Notes: generated by a model from the letters alone, not told the origin. A DNA stretch of 35,268 nucleotides from Rhodopila sp. (GCA_031291715.1 JARLIN010000315.1:1-35268), one strand, 5' to 3'. Counted from the first letter of the stretch, positions 19,789-29,944 are shown. Program-made: numbers and translations.

Positions 19789-22454
19789 CCGCGCCGGTCC
19801 ACACCACCTGTCCGTATTGTGGGGTCGGGTGCGGTGTGGTGGTTCAGTCGGACGAAACAATCAAGGCGGATGCGGTGCATCCGTCCAATCGAGGGCGGCT
19901 GTGCTCCAAGGGTGCCGCGCTCGGTGCCACGCTGGATGACAGCACACGGCTGACAGTACCGATGGTGCATGGGCAGGCAACAAGCTGGGATGATGCGCTC
20001 GATTTGGTCGCGGAGCGGTTTCGGGAAACCATCGCGATGCATGGTCCGGACAGTGTGGCGTTCTATGTCTCCGGCCAGTGCCTGACGGAAGATTATTACG
20101 TTGCCAACAAACTGATGAAGGGTTTCATCGGCAGCGCCAATATCGATACGAATTCGCGCCTGTGCATGGCGTCCTCGGTTGCTGGCCATGTTCGTGCCTT
20201 CGGTGAGGACGTGGTTCCCGGGGTCTATCAGGACTGGGAAGAAGCCGATCTGGTGGTGCTGGTCGGTAGCAACGCGGCGTGGTGCCATCCGGTCCTGCAT
20301 CAGCGGCTGCAGGCGGCCCGGGTGGCGCAAGGGACGAAGGTCGTTGTGCTGGATCCTCGCCGTACTGCGACCGCGGAAGCCGCTGATTTGCACGTGCCTC
20401 TGGCGCCAGGCAGCGATGTCGCGCTTTTCAACGGTCTGCTGGCGTATTTGCATCGTGCCGGAAAGGTCGACACCGCCTGGGTCGAGCGGCATACCACGGG
20501 GCTCGCCGAGGCCCTGAAGGCCGCTTCGTCCTCCCCCGGCATGACGAGGGACGAGACCCAGCTGGAATCCATCGCTGCCGAATGCGGCATCGACCCCGAG
20601 GCGCTGGAAACATTCTTCGATATGTTCGCGCGGACCGAGCGGGTGATGACGGTCTTCTCGCAGGGCGTGAACCAGTCCTCCACCGGGACCGACAAGGTCA
20701 ACGCGATCATCAATTGCCATCTGGCTACGGGACGGATCGGCCGGCCTGGAACCGGACCGTTCTCCGTCACCGGTCAGCCCAATGCAATGGGCGGCCGCGA
20801 GGTCGGTGGGCTGGCCAACCAGCTTGCCGCGCATATGCGCTTCAACGATCCGTTCGACCGGGCCGCGTTGCAGGCATTCTGGCAGTCCCCCACGCTGGCG
20901 CCGGCGCCCGGCCTGAAAGCCGTCGATCTGTTCGATGCCGTGCTGGATGGCCGGGTCAAAGCGCTGTGGATCGTCGCGACCAACCCAGCCGCCAGCATGC
21001 CCCGCGCCGATCGGGTGCGGGCCGCGCTGTCCGCTTGCCCGTTCGTGGTGGTGTCCGATTGCTGGCCGACCGATACGTCCACGCTTGCTCATGTCGTGCT
21101 GCCGGCGGCGGGTTGGGGCGAGAAAGACGGCACCGTCACCAACTCCGAACGCCGCATCTCCCGCCAGCGCGCTTTCCGCTCCGCCCCCGGTCAGGCGCGG
21201 CCCGATTGGTGGCAATTCGCCGAAGTCGGGCGGCGCATGGGATGGCCGGACGCTTTCGCCTGGCAGACCCCGGCCGCCGTGTTCCGCGAGCATGCCGCCC
21301 TGTCCGGCCACGCCAATGGCGGCAAGCGGGTGTTCGACATCAGCGCCATGAAAGATGTGGACGACGCTGGATACGAGGCGATGCAGCCATTCCGCTGGCC
21401 GCTCCCAGCGGGCGCCTCCAGCGAGGGCGGACGGCTGTTCGCGCAGGGCGGCTTCCCGACGCCAGACGGTCGCGCACGCTTCGTTCCGACCCGCTATCAG
21501 GAGCCGCCTCGGGCAGGAAAGCAGGGGTTGTTGCTGAACACCGGCCGCGTGCGGGATCAGTGGCACACCATGACCCGCACCGGTCTCGCGCCCTCGCTGA
21601 TGAGCCACACGCCGGAGCCGGTGCTGACGATCCACCCGACGGACGCGGCGGCGGCTGGCATCGAACAAGGCGCTTTGACCCGTGTCTCGACCGCCGAGGG
21701 CGAGGTTCTGCTGCGCGCTGATCTTCGCCACACGCAGCGCCACGGTGAAGTGTTCGCGCCGATGCACTGGACCGACCAGTTCGCCTCTACCGGCCCCATC
21801 GGACGGGTGGTCGGCGCGAAGCCGGACCCGGTCTCGGGGCAGCCCGAGCTGAAGGCGACCGCCGCCACGGTGACCCCAGCGCTGGTCCACTTCCACGGAC
21901 TGCTGCTGCGGCGCGCTGGCGGACCGCTTCCCGACATCTGCCATTGGGTCCGCGTGCCGGTCACCGAAGGCCAGTTGTACCGGTTGGCCGGATTGCGGCC
22001 GATGCCGGCGGGTGACGACCTGACCCGCTTCGCCGCCGCTCTGCTCGATCTTCCGGCCGGGACCGACTGGCTGGAAGTTTCCGACGTTCGCCGAGGCATG
22101 CTGCGCGTGGCGGCGGTCGTCGACGGCGCTCTCGAAGCCTGCCTTTTCCTCGCACGCGACGCCGCTTCCCTTCCGAACGAGGCTGCCATCAGCCCGATGC
22201 TGGGGGCGCCGGTGCCGGACTCCGCCCGGGCGAAGATCCTGGCGGGACGGATGTATGACGCGACGGCGGCCGAGGGCCCCAAGGTCTGCACCTGTTTCGG
22301 CGTGACTCGCGATGCGATCCGCCACGCCGTTGCCACCCATCGGCTGGGGACGGTCAAGGAGATCGGCGTTCTGCTGCACGCCGGCACCAATTGCGGTTCC
22401 TGCATTCCTGAACTTGAGGAGATCCTGCGCGATGTTCGCATGCCCGCGGAGTAA
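19785..22454 (+). CDS. nasA: Assimilatory nitrate reductase catalytic subunit, molybdopterin-dependent, with C-terminal BFD-like [2Fe-2S] domain
   Basis: TTCPYCGVGCGVVV (4Fe-4S), GSANIDTNSRLCMASSVAG, QPNAMGGREVGGLANQLAAH, C-terminal CTCFGVTRDAIRHAV...TNCGSCIPELEEIL. Confidence 0.95.
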   Translation: MTAPVHTTCPYCGVGCGVVVQSDETIKADAVHPSNRGRLCSKGAALGATLDDSTRLTVPMVHGQATSWDDALDLVAERFRETIAMHGPDSVAFYVSGQCLTEDYYVANKLMKGFIGSANIDTNSRLCMASSVAGHVRAFGEDVVPGVYQDWEEADLVVLVGSNAAWCHPVLHQRLQAARVAQGTKVVVLDPRRTATAEAADLHVPLAPGSDVALFNGLLAYLHRAGKVDTAWVERHTTGLAEALKAASSSPGMTRDETQLESIAAECGIDPEALETFFDMFARTERVMTVFSQGVNQSSTGTDKVNAIINCHLATGRIGRPGTGPFSVTGQPNAMGGREVGGLANQLAAHMRFNDPFDRAALQAFWQSPTLAPAPGLKAVDLFDAVLDGRVKALWIVATNPAASMPRADRVRAALSACPFVVVSDCWPTDTSTLAHVVLPAAGWGEKDGTVTNSERRISRQRAFRSAPGQARPDWWQFAEVGRRMGWPDAFAWQTPAAVFREHAALSGHANGGKRVFDISAMKDVDDAGYEAMQPFRWPLPAGASSEGGRLFAQGGFPTPDGRARFVPTRYQEPPRAGKQGLLLNTGRVRDQWHTMTRTGLAPSLMSHTPEPVLTIHPTDAAAAGIEQGALTRVSTAEGEVLLRADLRHTQRHGEVFAPMHWTDQFASTGPIGRVVGAKPDPVSGQPELKATAATVTPALVHFHGLLLRRAGGPLPDICHWVRVPVTEGQLYRLAGLRPMPAGDDLTRFAAALLDLPAGTDWLEVSDVRRGMLRVAAVVDGALEACLFLARDAASLPNEAAISPMLGAPVPDSARAKILAGRMYDATAAEGPKVCTCFGVTRDAIRHAVATHRLGTVKEIGVLLHAGTNCGSCIPELEEILRDVRMPAE

Positions 22455-23208
22455 AGCGACCGGCAGCGCGACGCTGGTCGGCGCCGGACCCGGCGACCCC
22501 GATCTGCTGACGCTGCGCGCGGTGAAGGCCATCCAGCGCGCCGACGCTGTGTTGTTTGATGCGTTGATCGATCCCTCGATCCTGGACCTCGCGCGTCCGG
22601 ATGCGCGGCGGATCGATGTCGGCAAACGCTGCGGACGGCACGCGATGAACCAGGCCGCGATCAACCGGCTGATCGTGACGTTGGCCCAGTCCGGCGCTCA
22701 TGTGGTCCGGCTGAAGGGCGGCGATCCGTTCGTGTTCGGCCGCGGCGGCGAAGAACTCGACAGCTTGCGTGCCGCCGGCGTGCCGGTTGAGGTGGTGCCT
22801 GGCGTCACCGCCGCTTGCGCCGCCGCGGCCAGTTTACAGATTCCGCTGACGCATCGCGATGTGGCCCGGTCTCTGCACTTCGTCACGGGGCACGGCAGCG
22901 ACGGCGCGGTCCCGGCGCATGACTGGCGCGCCCTGGCGGCCAGCGGCGGCACTATCGCCGCCTATATGGCGAGCAAGACGTTACGAAGCGTCGCGGCCAG
23001 CCTGATCGATGCCGGCCTGCCGCCTTCAACCCCGGCCGTGGCGGTGGGGAATGCATCTCGGCTGAACGAGGCTCATTGGCATGGAACGTTGGGCACTCTG
23101 CCGGACTTACTGGACGCCAGCCGGCCCGATGGCCCAACCCTGGTGCTGATCGGTACGGTGGTCGCGCTGGCGCGCACGATTCAAGAAACCGCACGCCTCG
23201 CCGCATGA
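22432..23208 (+). CDS. cobA: Uroporphyrinogen-III C-methyltransferase
   Basis: ATLVGAGPGDPDLLTLRAVKAIQRADAVLFDALI, VVRLKGGDPFVFGRGGEE, VVPGVTAACAAAA; overlaps the nasA 3' end. Confidence 0.95.
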   Translation: MFACPRSKATGSATLVGAGPGDPDLLTLRAVKAIQRADAVLFDALIDPSILDLARPDARRIDVGKRCGRHAMNQAAINRLIVTLAQSGAHVVRLKGGDPFVFGRGGEELDSLRAAGVPVEVVPGVTAACAAAASLQIPLTHRDVARSLHFVTGHGSDGAVPAHDWRALAASGGTIAAYMASKTLRSVAASLIDAGLPPSTPAVAVGNASRLNEAHWHGTLGTLPDLLDASRPDGPTLVLIGTVVALARTIQETARLAA

Positions 23209-23216
23209 CCGGACGT

Positions 23217-24607
23217 CTATACGTCCGCCATACGGTTCCAGGCATCGAGCGCGGCGATCTTGTACGCTTCCGCCAATGTCGGATAATTGAAGGTATTCTC
23301 GATGAAGTAATCCAGCGTGCCATGCAGGTTCAGCACCGCCTGGCCGATATGTACCAGCTCGGTGGCCCCTTCGCCGACGATATGCACACCCAGCAGGCGG
23401 CGGGTCTTCAACGAGAAGATCATTTTCATCATGCCGTTGTTCAGGCCCATGATGTGACCACGCGACGTTTCCCGGAACCGGGCGATGCCGCATTCATAGG
23501 GGATGCCTCGGCGGCGGACCTCTTCCTCGCTCATGCCGACGGTAGAGATTTCCGGCACCGAATAGATGCCGTAGGGGAAGTAATCCGGCGCCGGCGGCAT
23601 CGCGATGTTGAAGGCGTGGCAGGCGGCGATACGTCCCTGCTCCATCGAAGTTGACGCCAGGCTCGGGAACCCGATGGCGTCACCGGCCGAGTAGATATGC
23701 GGCACCTCGGTCTGGAAGGTGGCGGGATCGACCTTCAGCCGCCCACGTTCGTCCGGCGTCAGACCGCAGGACTCAAGGTTCAGCGTATCGGTGGCACCGA
23801 CACGTCCGGCCGCGTAGAGCAGCATCTCCGACCGGACGCGCCGGCCGTTATCCAGGACGGTGACCGGCCAGTCGTGCTCGAACTCGATCTGCGCGACCTT
23901 GGCGCCGAAACGAATGGCCATGCCGCGGTCGCGGAGTTGATGGGTGAAATCCTCGATCAGTTCGTGATCGATGAAGTCGAGCAGGCTCGCGCGTGACTCG
24001 ACCAGGGCGACGCTGACGTCGAGCGCGCTGAAAATCGTTGCGTATTCTACACCGATCACACCACCGCCAACGACGGTAAGGCTACGCGGCAGGCGGGGAA
24101 TATCGACGATTTCGTCGCTGTCGAGGACGTTGGTGTGATTGAACGGCACATCCGCCGGACGATAAGGGCGGGTGCCGACCGCGATCATGATCTTGTCGCC
24201 CGTGACGATCCGGACATCGCCATCGTTCAACGTGATCTCGACCACGTGCGCGTCCAGGAAGCGGCCCGTACCGAACATGGTCTGAACCTTGTTGCGGGCG
24301 AACTGATGCTCCAGCACATCGACCTCATGATCCAGGGTCACGTGCAGGCGCGCCATCAGGTCCTTCGCCTCGATATCCTTCTTGACGCGGTAAGCCTTGC
24401 CGTAGAACCCACGTTCCCGCCAGCCGGTCAGATTCAAGACCGTTTCGCGCAGCATCTTGGAGGGGATAGTGCCGGTGTAAACTGATACACCGCCACCCGG
24501 CGACCCTTTTCCACCACCAGGACGGAGCGCCCGAGCTTCGCTGCCTGAATGGCAGCCCGACGCCCCGCGGGGCCGCTGCCGACGACGATGAAATCGTATC
24601 GTGTCAT
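23217..24607 (-). pseudogene. sthA: Si-specific (soluble) NAD(P)+ transhydrogenase-like flavoprotein, interrupted by a 1-nt frameshift near 24491-24500
   Basis: Frame A (start CAT 24605-24607): [38 protein letters not shown]. Frame B resumes [40 protein letters not shown]...; inserting one base restores the ORF. Confidence 0.85.
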
Positions 24608-24749
24608 TATCGAGTGGGGTGCCCCGCTGTTATAAGCAGTTTGGCGTCTTTCCGCGCCGATGGGGAGGGTAAATCGCCCGGATTGACGGCGATCCCGCGA
24701 AGTATCAGCCTCCATGCAACTTCGATCAACGAGGAACAGGGGACGTGCC

Positions 24750-26006
24750 ATGCCGCTGCCAACGGATACGGATGTCAGCACACCAAAATACCTGCGCGAC
24801 AAATACGCGATCGTCGGCATTGGCGAGACAACTTACACGCGCGGATCGGACAAAACGACGCGCGCGCTGGGCACCTGGGCGTTGCGCAACGCGGCCGCGG
24901 ACGCCGGGATCAAGACCTCGGATATTGACGGCATGTTGTCGTATTCGAACAATGACAGCACCTCCGCCACCTTCATGGCTGGCGACATCGGTGCCCGGCT
25001 GAATTTCTACATGGACTGTGTCGGCGGTGGATCATCGACCGAAGCGTTGATTGGCATCGCGATCGGCGTGATGGAGGCGGGCATGTGCAACTGCGTGGCA
25101 TTGTTCCGTGCCATGAATGGTTTCTCGCAGGTGCGGATCGGCGGTACCGGCGCCCGCTCCGCGACGCCCGTCAGCGGGGACATGCTGCACAGTCGCGCCT
25201 ATGGATGGCAAAGCGCGGGGCAGATGTTCAGCCCCACCTTCATGCGGCACATGTATGAATACGGCACGACACCGGAACAGGTGGCTATGGTGAAGGTCGT
25301 GCATTCCGAGCACGCATCCAACAATCCGAAAGCGTACTACAAGAAGAGATACACAGTAGATGACGTGCTGAGCAGCCGCATCATCTGCAAACCGCTGCAC
25401 CTGCTGGACTGCTGTGTGGAAACGGACAACGCCACCGCCATCATCATTACGCGCACCGATCGGGCGCGGGACATGCGGCACACACCGGCGCTGATTCGCG
25501 GGATCGCGGGACGGTGCAGCAAGCCGCGCATGGATATGCACTACCAGGCCGGGCCGATCACCCGGGTCGGCGGCTACTACGCAAAAGACATCTTGTGGCC
25601 GAACGCCGGCGTCGGACCCGAGGATATCGACGCCACGGGCGCCTATGACGCGTTCACCTTCACCTCGATGCTGCAACTGGAGGATTACGGGTTCTGCAAG
25701 AAAGGCGAAGGCGGCGAGTACGTGTCGTCGGGGATCACAAGACTGGGCGGACGGCGGCCGAACAACACCTCCGGCGGCCATCTGTGCGAGGGCTATACGC
25801 ACGGCATGAACATGGTGATCGAGAACGTGCGCCAGCTTCGCCACGACGCCGATGACTCCTGCCCGCTCGGACCGGACGGCAAACGCCAACACACCTACGA
25901 CTATCGGGAGGGCGGCTGCCGACAGGTGAAAGACATCGAGGTGACGGCGAATTTGGGTTGGGCCAATCCGATGACTGGCTCCGCCATGGTCATGCGGCGC
26001 GGCTGA
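24750..26006 (+). CDS. Thiolase-like / lipid-transfer (SCP2-thiolase, Ltp2-type) protein
   Basis: [17 protein letters not shown]..., [56 protein letters not shown]. Confidence 0.87.
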   Translation: MPLPTDTDVSTPKYLRDKYAIVGIGETTYTRGSDKTTRALGTWALRNAAADAGIKTSDIDGMLSYSNNDSTSATFMAGDIGARLNFYMDCVGGGSSTEALIGIAIGVMEAGMCNCVALFRAMNGFSQVRIGGTGARSATPVSGDMLHSRAYGWQSAGQMFSPTFMRHMYEYGTTPEQVAMVKVVHSEHASNNPKAYYKKRYTVDDVLSSRIICKPLHLLDCCVETDNATAIIITRTDRARDMRHTPALIRGIAGRCSKPRMDMHYQAGPITRVGGYYAKDILWPNAGVGPEDIDATGAYDAFTFTSMLQLEDYGFCKKGEGGEYVSSGITRLGGRRPNNTSGGHLCEGYTHGMNMVIENVRQLRHDADDSCPLGPDGKRQHTYDYREGGCRQVKDIEVTANLGWANPMTGSAMVMRRG

Positions 26007-26020
26007 AAGGAGAACCGGTC

Positions 26021-26542
26021 ATGGCGCTTCAAGGAAATTATCTCGGTATGTCCCTGTCCATCGACGATCTGGACAAGGAGAATATCACCTACTTCAAGCA
26101 TTGCGCAGAGCACGACTTCCATCTGCAGAAATGCGACGATTGCGGGCTGCTGCGTTATCCGCCCACGACGGGCTGCCCCTGGTGCGCCAGTCCGCGTGCG
26201 ACCTGGACGGCGGTCGAAGGCAAGGGCGAGGTCCATTCTTACGAAGAGGTTCACCACGCGATCCAACCGGCGTTCAAATCCCACACGCCCTACATGGTTC
26301 TGCTGGTGGACCTGGATAGCCAGAAGGGCCAACCCTCCGAGCACGAGGCGCTGCGGGTGGTGGGGAACCTGACCACGGCGGATGGCGCCCTCGCACCGCC
26401 CGACATGGTCCGGCAGGTCGGCATCGGCACGCGCGTCCGCATGGTTTTCAGCGATGTCGGGGACGGACTATCCTTGCCGCAATGGACAATCGACACCGGG
26501 GCAAAACAGCATCCCAAGCCCTGGCGTTATCCTCAGGAGTAG
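26021..26542 (+). CDS. OB-fold / zinc-ribbon (DUF35) protein, thiolase-like partner
   Basis: KCDDCGLLRYPPTTGCPWCAS zinc ribbon; immediately downstream of the thiolase-like gene; AAAGGAG SD. Confidence 0.88.
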   Translation: MALQGNYLGMSLSIDDLDKENITYFKHCAEHDFHLQKCDDCGLLRYPPTTGCPWCASPRATWTAVEGKGEVHSYEEVHHAIQPAFKSHTPYMVLLVDLDSQKGQPSEHEALRVVGNLTTADGALAPPDMVRQVGIGTRVRMVFSDVGDGLSLPQWTIDTGAKQHPKPWRYPQE

Positions 26543-26543
26543 C

Positions 26544-26723
26544 ATGATCTTCGACCAGGTCACGGACACCCAGATGCAGGCCGCCAGGATCCTGAGCGGC
26601 GCGACGATGGTGGCATTTCTGGCGGCCCCGCTCTTCCGTCGTGGTGCGCGGACGATACGAATAGCCGTCGCCACGGTCTACATCCTGGGGGTTCTGGGCT
26701 TCATCGGCTATTATCTTATGTAA
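26544..26723 (+). CDS. Small hydrophobic membrane protein (59 aa)
   Basis: MIFDQVTDTQMQAARILSGATMVAFLAAPLFRRGARTIRIAVATVYILGVLGFIGYYLM; two hydrophobic segments; starts 1 nt after the DUF35 stop, GGAG upstream. Confidence 0.6.
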   Translation: MIFDQVTDTQMQAARILSGATMVAFLAAPLFRRGARTIRIAVATVYILGVLGFIGYYLM

Positions 26724-26888
26724 AGTTCCCCGTTGATCCGGACCGAAATCGAAACACGATTGGCCAAATCCGCCGACAAATCGTTGCTTATTTCAGAAAG
26801 GTTGCACTAGCCTACACATAACACGGCCCGGATCGGCGTCCGTGAAAAACAGGCCCCGCAACAGGTGCCGCATAATACAGGAGGTTAC

Positions 26889-28235
26889 ATGAGGACTCAG
26901 TCAAGAAGAGTATCCCGCCGGCAAGCCTTGAAATTCGCCGCGGCTTCGGCAGCGCTTCCGCTGGTGCACATCCGAACGGGACGGGCCGCGGGCAAGCTCT
27001 CGATCGGTTTCTGGGATCACTGGGTCCCGGAAGGCAACGAGGTCATGAAGCAGCAATGCGCTGCATTCGGTGCGGCGCACCAGGTTGAGGTGCAGCCCGA
27101 CTTCATCACATCGGTCGGGATGAAAAACATCCTGACGATTGCGGCCGAGGCCCAGGCGAAGACAGGACATGACATTCAGCAATTTCCGGGATGGGAAGTG
27201 CAGAACCACGCCGACCAGCTGGAACCGGTTGACGACGTGATGAAGCGGCTGGCCGACAAATTCGGTCCCGTCGCCGCGGCAAGCCAATACCTTTTCAATA
27301 TCAAGGGCCACTGGCTGGCGATCCCGTGCAGCGCCGGCAACCAGAACAAAGGCCCGTGTGGCCGGATCTCCGTCCTGAAGGAAGTCGCCGGGCTGGACGT
27401 CGTGAAGATGTATCCGCCCTCCGCCGACGCTACGCCAGAGGCGGACAAATGGACCTACGATGCGATGCTCAAGGCCGCCGAGGCCTGCAAGAAGGCCAAC
27501 ATGACCTTCGGCATCGGGCTGGGCACCACCCCGGATTCGGTTGACACCGCCGGATCGATGTTCGCGGCCTTTGGGGCCGAGGTCATCACCGCCAAAGGCG
27601 AGGTGAATGTCCGCTCCGACAACGTCCGCCAGGTGCTGGAATACGCACAGCAACTGGTCAAGCACCTGCCGGCGGACGCGGTCAGCTACGATGACGCGTC
27701 GAACAACCGGGCGCTGATTTCCGGCCAGAGCGCACTGATCTGGAACCCGCCATCGGCCTGGGCCGTCGCGCGGCGCGACGCACCGAAGGTCGCGGCGGAT
27801 TGCTGGACCTTCCCGGCACCGAAGGGTCCGAAGGGCCGGTTCCTGCCGCTGGGCGCGTTCTCCTGGGGAATCTGGAACTTCAGCACGAACAAGACCGCGG
27901 CCAAAGAACTGATCGAGTTCCTGTCGCAGCGGGAGAATGTCGAGGCAAGGTGCAAGGTGACCCTGGGCTATGACGTCCCGCCCTTTGCCAGCATGACCGA
28001 CTTCAAGATCTGGGACGAGGTCGAACCACCGAAAGGTACCGTTTACCACTACCCGATCCGCAAGTCTCACCATCAGGAGAACTGGATCGCCGTGGCCCCG
28101 GCGCCGCCGGAGATCGCGGTGCAGGTGTACAATCGTGGCACCTTGCCGACGATGCTGGCCAAGTTGCAAAGCGGACAGTCGATCAAGGACGTGCAGGATT
28201 GGGCGCAAGACGAGCTGGAAGGCTTCGTCCGTTAG
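26889..28235 (+). CDS. ABC transporter extracellular solute-binding protein, family 1, Tat-type signal (paralogue 1)
   Basis: AGGAGG SD; MRTQSRRVSRRQALKFAAASAALPLVHIRTGRAAGKLSIGFWDHWVPEGN... Confidence 0.92.
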   Translation: MRTQSRRVSRRQALKFAAASAALPLVHIRTGRAAGKLSIGFWDHWVPEGNEVMKQQCAAFGAAHQVEVQPDFITSVGMKNILTIAAEAQAKTGHDIQQFPGWEVQNHADQLEPVDDVMKRLADKFGPVAAASQYLFNIKGHWLAIPCSAGNQNKGPCGRISVLKEVAGLDVVKMYPPSADATPEADKWTYDAMLKAAEACKKANMTFGIGLGTTPDSVDTAGSMFAAFGAEVITAKGEVNVRSDNVRQVLEYAQQLVKHLPADAVSYDDASNNRALISGQSALIWNPPSAWAVARRDAPKVAADCWTFPAPKGPKGRFLPLGAFSWGIWNFSTNKTAAKELIEFLSQRENVEARCKVTLGYDVPPFASMTDFKIWDEVEPPKGTVYHYPIRKSHHQENWIAVAPAPPEIAVQVYNRGTLPTMLAKLQSGQSIKDVQDWAQDELEGFVR

Positions 28236-28244
28236 TTTACGCGT

Positions 28245-28278
28245 GATCGGCGCTTTCGCCCCTGTCGTGGCGCCGATC
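28245..28278 (+). terminator. Stem-loop after first SBP gene (weak terminator or processing hairpin)
   Basis: GATCGGCGC-N16-GCGCCGATC; no long T tract. Confidence 0.45.
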
Positions 28279-28401
28279 GAACGTTCTATAATTCGATCCG
28301 AGGCAAGGCCCGGCCCCCGCTGGCGCCCAGTTCGCCCTTGGATCGGGAAGGCGTCCGCCAGCGTCCTGATGTCTATCGGATAACTACCATCCCGATCGCA
28401 T

Positions 28402-28421
28402 GACCGGATCGTGATCCGGTC
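28402..28421. promoter_or_regulatory. Candidate palindromic operator in the SBP1-SBP2 gap
   Basis: GACCGGATC-gt-GATCCGGTC, perfect 9-bp arms. Confidence 0.4.
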
Positions 28422-28555
28422 CCAATGGCTGGCTCCCGGACTTTGTCCGCGGGGCTTGCCGGCGTTTCTACAAGGCGGATCGCAACCGCCTGCTCAGCTA
28501 CAGGAGAAACACGAACAAAATACGGCCTCTGGCCGCACAGGGAGATATAAACGCC

Positions 28556-29902
28556 ATGATCCGCTCAAACGGACTGTCACGCCGCGGCGCCTTGAAGCTC
28601 GGGGCGGCGGCCGGCGCGCTACCGCTGGTGCATATCCGTACCGCCGGCGCCGCCGGCAAAGTAAATATCGGCTTCTGGGATCACTGGGTGCCTGGAGGCA
28701 ACGAGATCATGCAAAAGCAGGTCGATGCCTGGGCCGCACAGAACAAGGTCGAGGTTCAGGCCGACTTCATCACCGGCAACGGCAACAAACTCAGTATGAC
28801 CGGTGCGGCCGAAGCGCAGGCGAAGGCAGGCCATGACGCGCTGACCTTCTTCAACTGGGACGTGCATAACTATGCCGATGCGCTTGAGCCAATCGACGAT
28901 GTGATGGCCCGTCTGGTGGCCGCCAACGGCGAGGTGACGCAAACCTGCGCGTATCTGGCGAAAGTCAAAAACAAGTGGGTCGCGGTACCGACCAGCAGTG
29001 GAACCCAGACCAAGCCACCCTGCGCCCGGATCAGTTGGTTCAAGACGCAAGGCCTCGACGTTCAGGCGATGTATCCAGCCCATCCCGGCAAGACGGATTT
29101 ACAGGATAGCTGGACCTGGGACGCATTCCTCAAATATGCCGAGGCCGCCAAGAAGAGCGGCATGACCTTTGGGCTGGGATTGGGCGGCAACAACAATACC
29201 GACGCCATCGACACGCACGGCGCCCTGTTCCGGGCCTTCGGCGCCACATTGATCGACAGCGAAGGCGCCATCCAGCTGAAATCGGATGCGGTGCACCAGG
29301 TGCTGGAGTACGCCCAGCGTCTGGTGAAATTCTACCCGGACGACGCGGTCAGCTACGATGATGCCTCGAACAACAGAGCCCTGATTTCGGGTAAGTCGGC
29401 GCTGATTTTCAACCCGCCCTCGGCCTGGGCCGTTGCAAAGCGGGATGCCCCCGCGGTGGCAGCGGACTGCTGGACCTTCCCCGCCCCGAAGGGGCCGAAG
29501 GGCCGGTTCGTTCCGACGCTCAGCTTTTTCTGGGGCGTTTACAGCTTCAGCAATAACAAGAGCGCCGCCAAGGAACTGATTGAATATCTGATGCAACGCC
29601 CGCAGGTAGAGGCCCGCTGCAACGCGACCGACGGCTACGACATCCCGCCGTATGCGAAGATGATTGATTTCAAGATTTGGGAGGAAGTCGAGCCGCCGAA
29701 GGGAACGGTTTATAATTACCCGATCCGGCCGTGGTCCGACGAGCAGCCGAGCCTTACTGCGTCCGAGGCCACGCCGGACGTGGCGGTGCAAATCTACAAT
29801 CGGGCGATCCATAACCAGATGCTCGCGCGCCTGAAAGACGGCCAGACGATCCCGCAGGTCATCGCGTGGGCGCAAGATGAGATTGGGGGCTTCCTTCGAT
29901 AG
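28556..29902 (+). CDS. ABC transporter extracellular solute-binding protein, family 1, Tat-type signal (paralogue 2)
   Basis: MIRSNGLSRRGALKLGAAAGALPLVHIRTAGAAGKVNIGFWDHWVPGGNE...; shares YDDASNNRALISGKSALIFNPPSAWAVAKRDAP with the other two. Confidence 0.92.
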   Translation: MIRSNGLSRRGALKLGAAAGALPLVHIRTAGAAGKVNIGFWDHWVPGGNEIMQKQVDAWAAQNKVEVQADFITGNGNKLSMTGAAEAQAKAGHDALTFFNWDVHNYADALEPIDDVMARLVAANGEVTQTCAYLAKVKNKWVAVPTSSGTQTKPPCARISWFKTQGLDVQAMYPAHPGKTDLQDSWTWDAFLKYAEAAKKSGMTFGLGLGGNNNTDAIDTHGALFRAFGATLIDSEGAIQLKSDAVHQVLEYAQRLVKFYPDDAVSYDDASNNRALISGKSALIFNPPSAWAVAKRDAPAVAADCWTFPAPKGPKGRFVPTLSFFWGVYSFSNNKSAAKELIEYLMQRPQVEARCNATDGYDIPPYAKMIDFKIWEEVEPPKGTVYNYPIRPWSDEQPSLTASEATPDVAVQIYNRAIHNQMLARLKDGQTIPQVIAWAQDEIGGFLR

Positions 29903-29913
29903 CAGCGGCCCTA

Positions 29914-29944
29914 TCGGATCGGCCGGTCGGAACGGCCGATCCGA
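29914..29944 (+). terminator. Stem-loop after second SBP gene
   Basis: TCGGATCGGCCG-gtcggaa-CGGCCGATCCGA, 12-bp perfect stem, 12 nt after the stop codon. Confidence 0.5.

Noticed and set aside
19608-22664. 1018-aa minus-strand ORF
   Set aside because: Antisense shadow of nasA, which has clear motifs; no family features in the translation.
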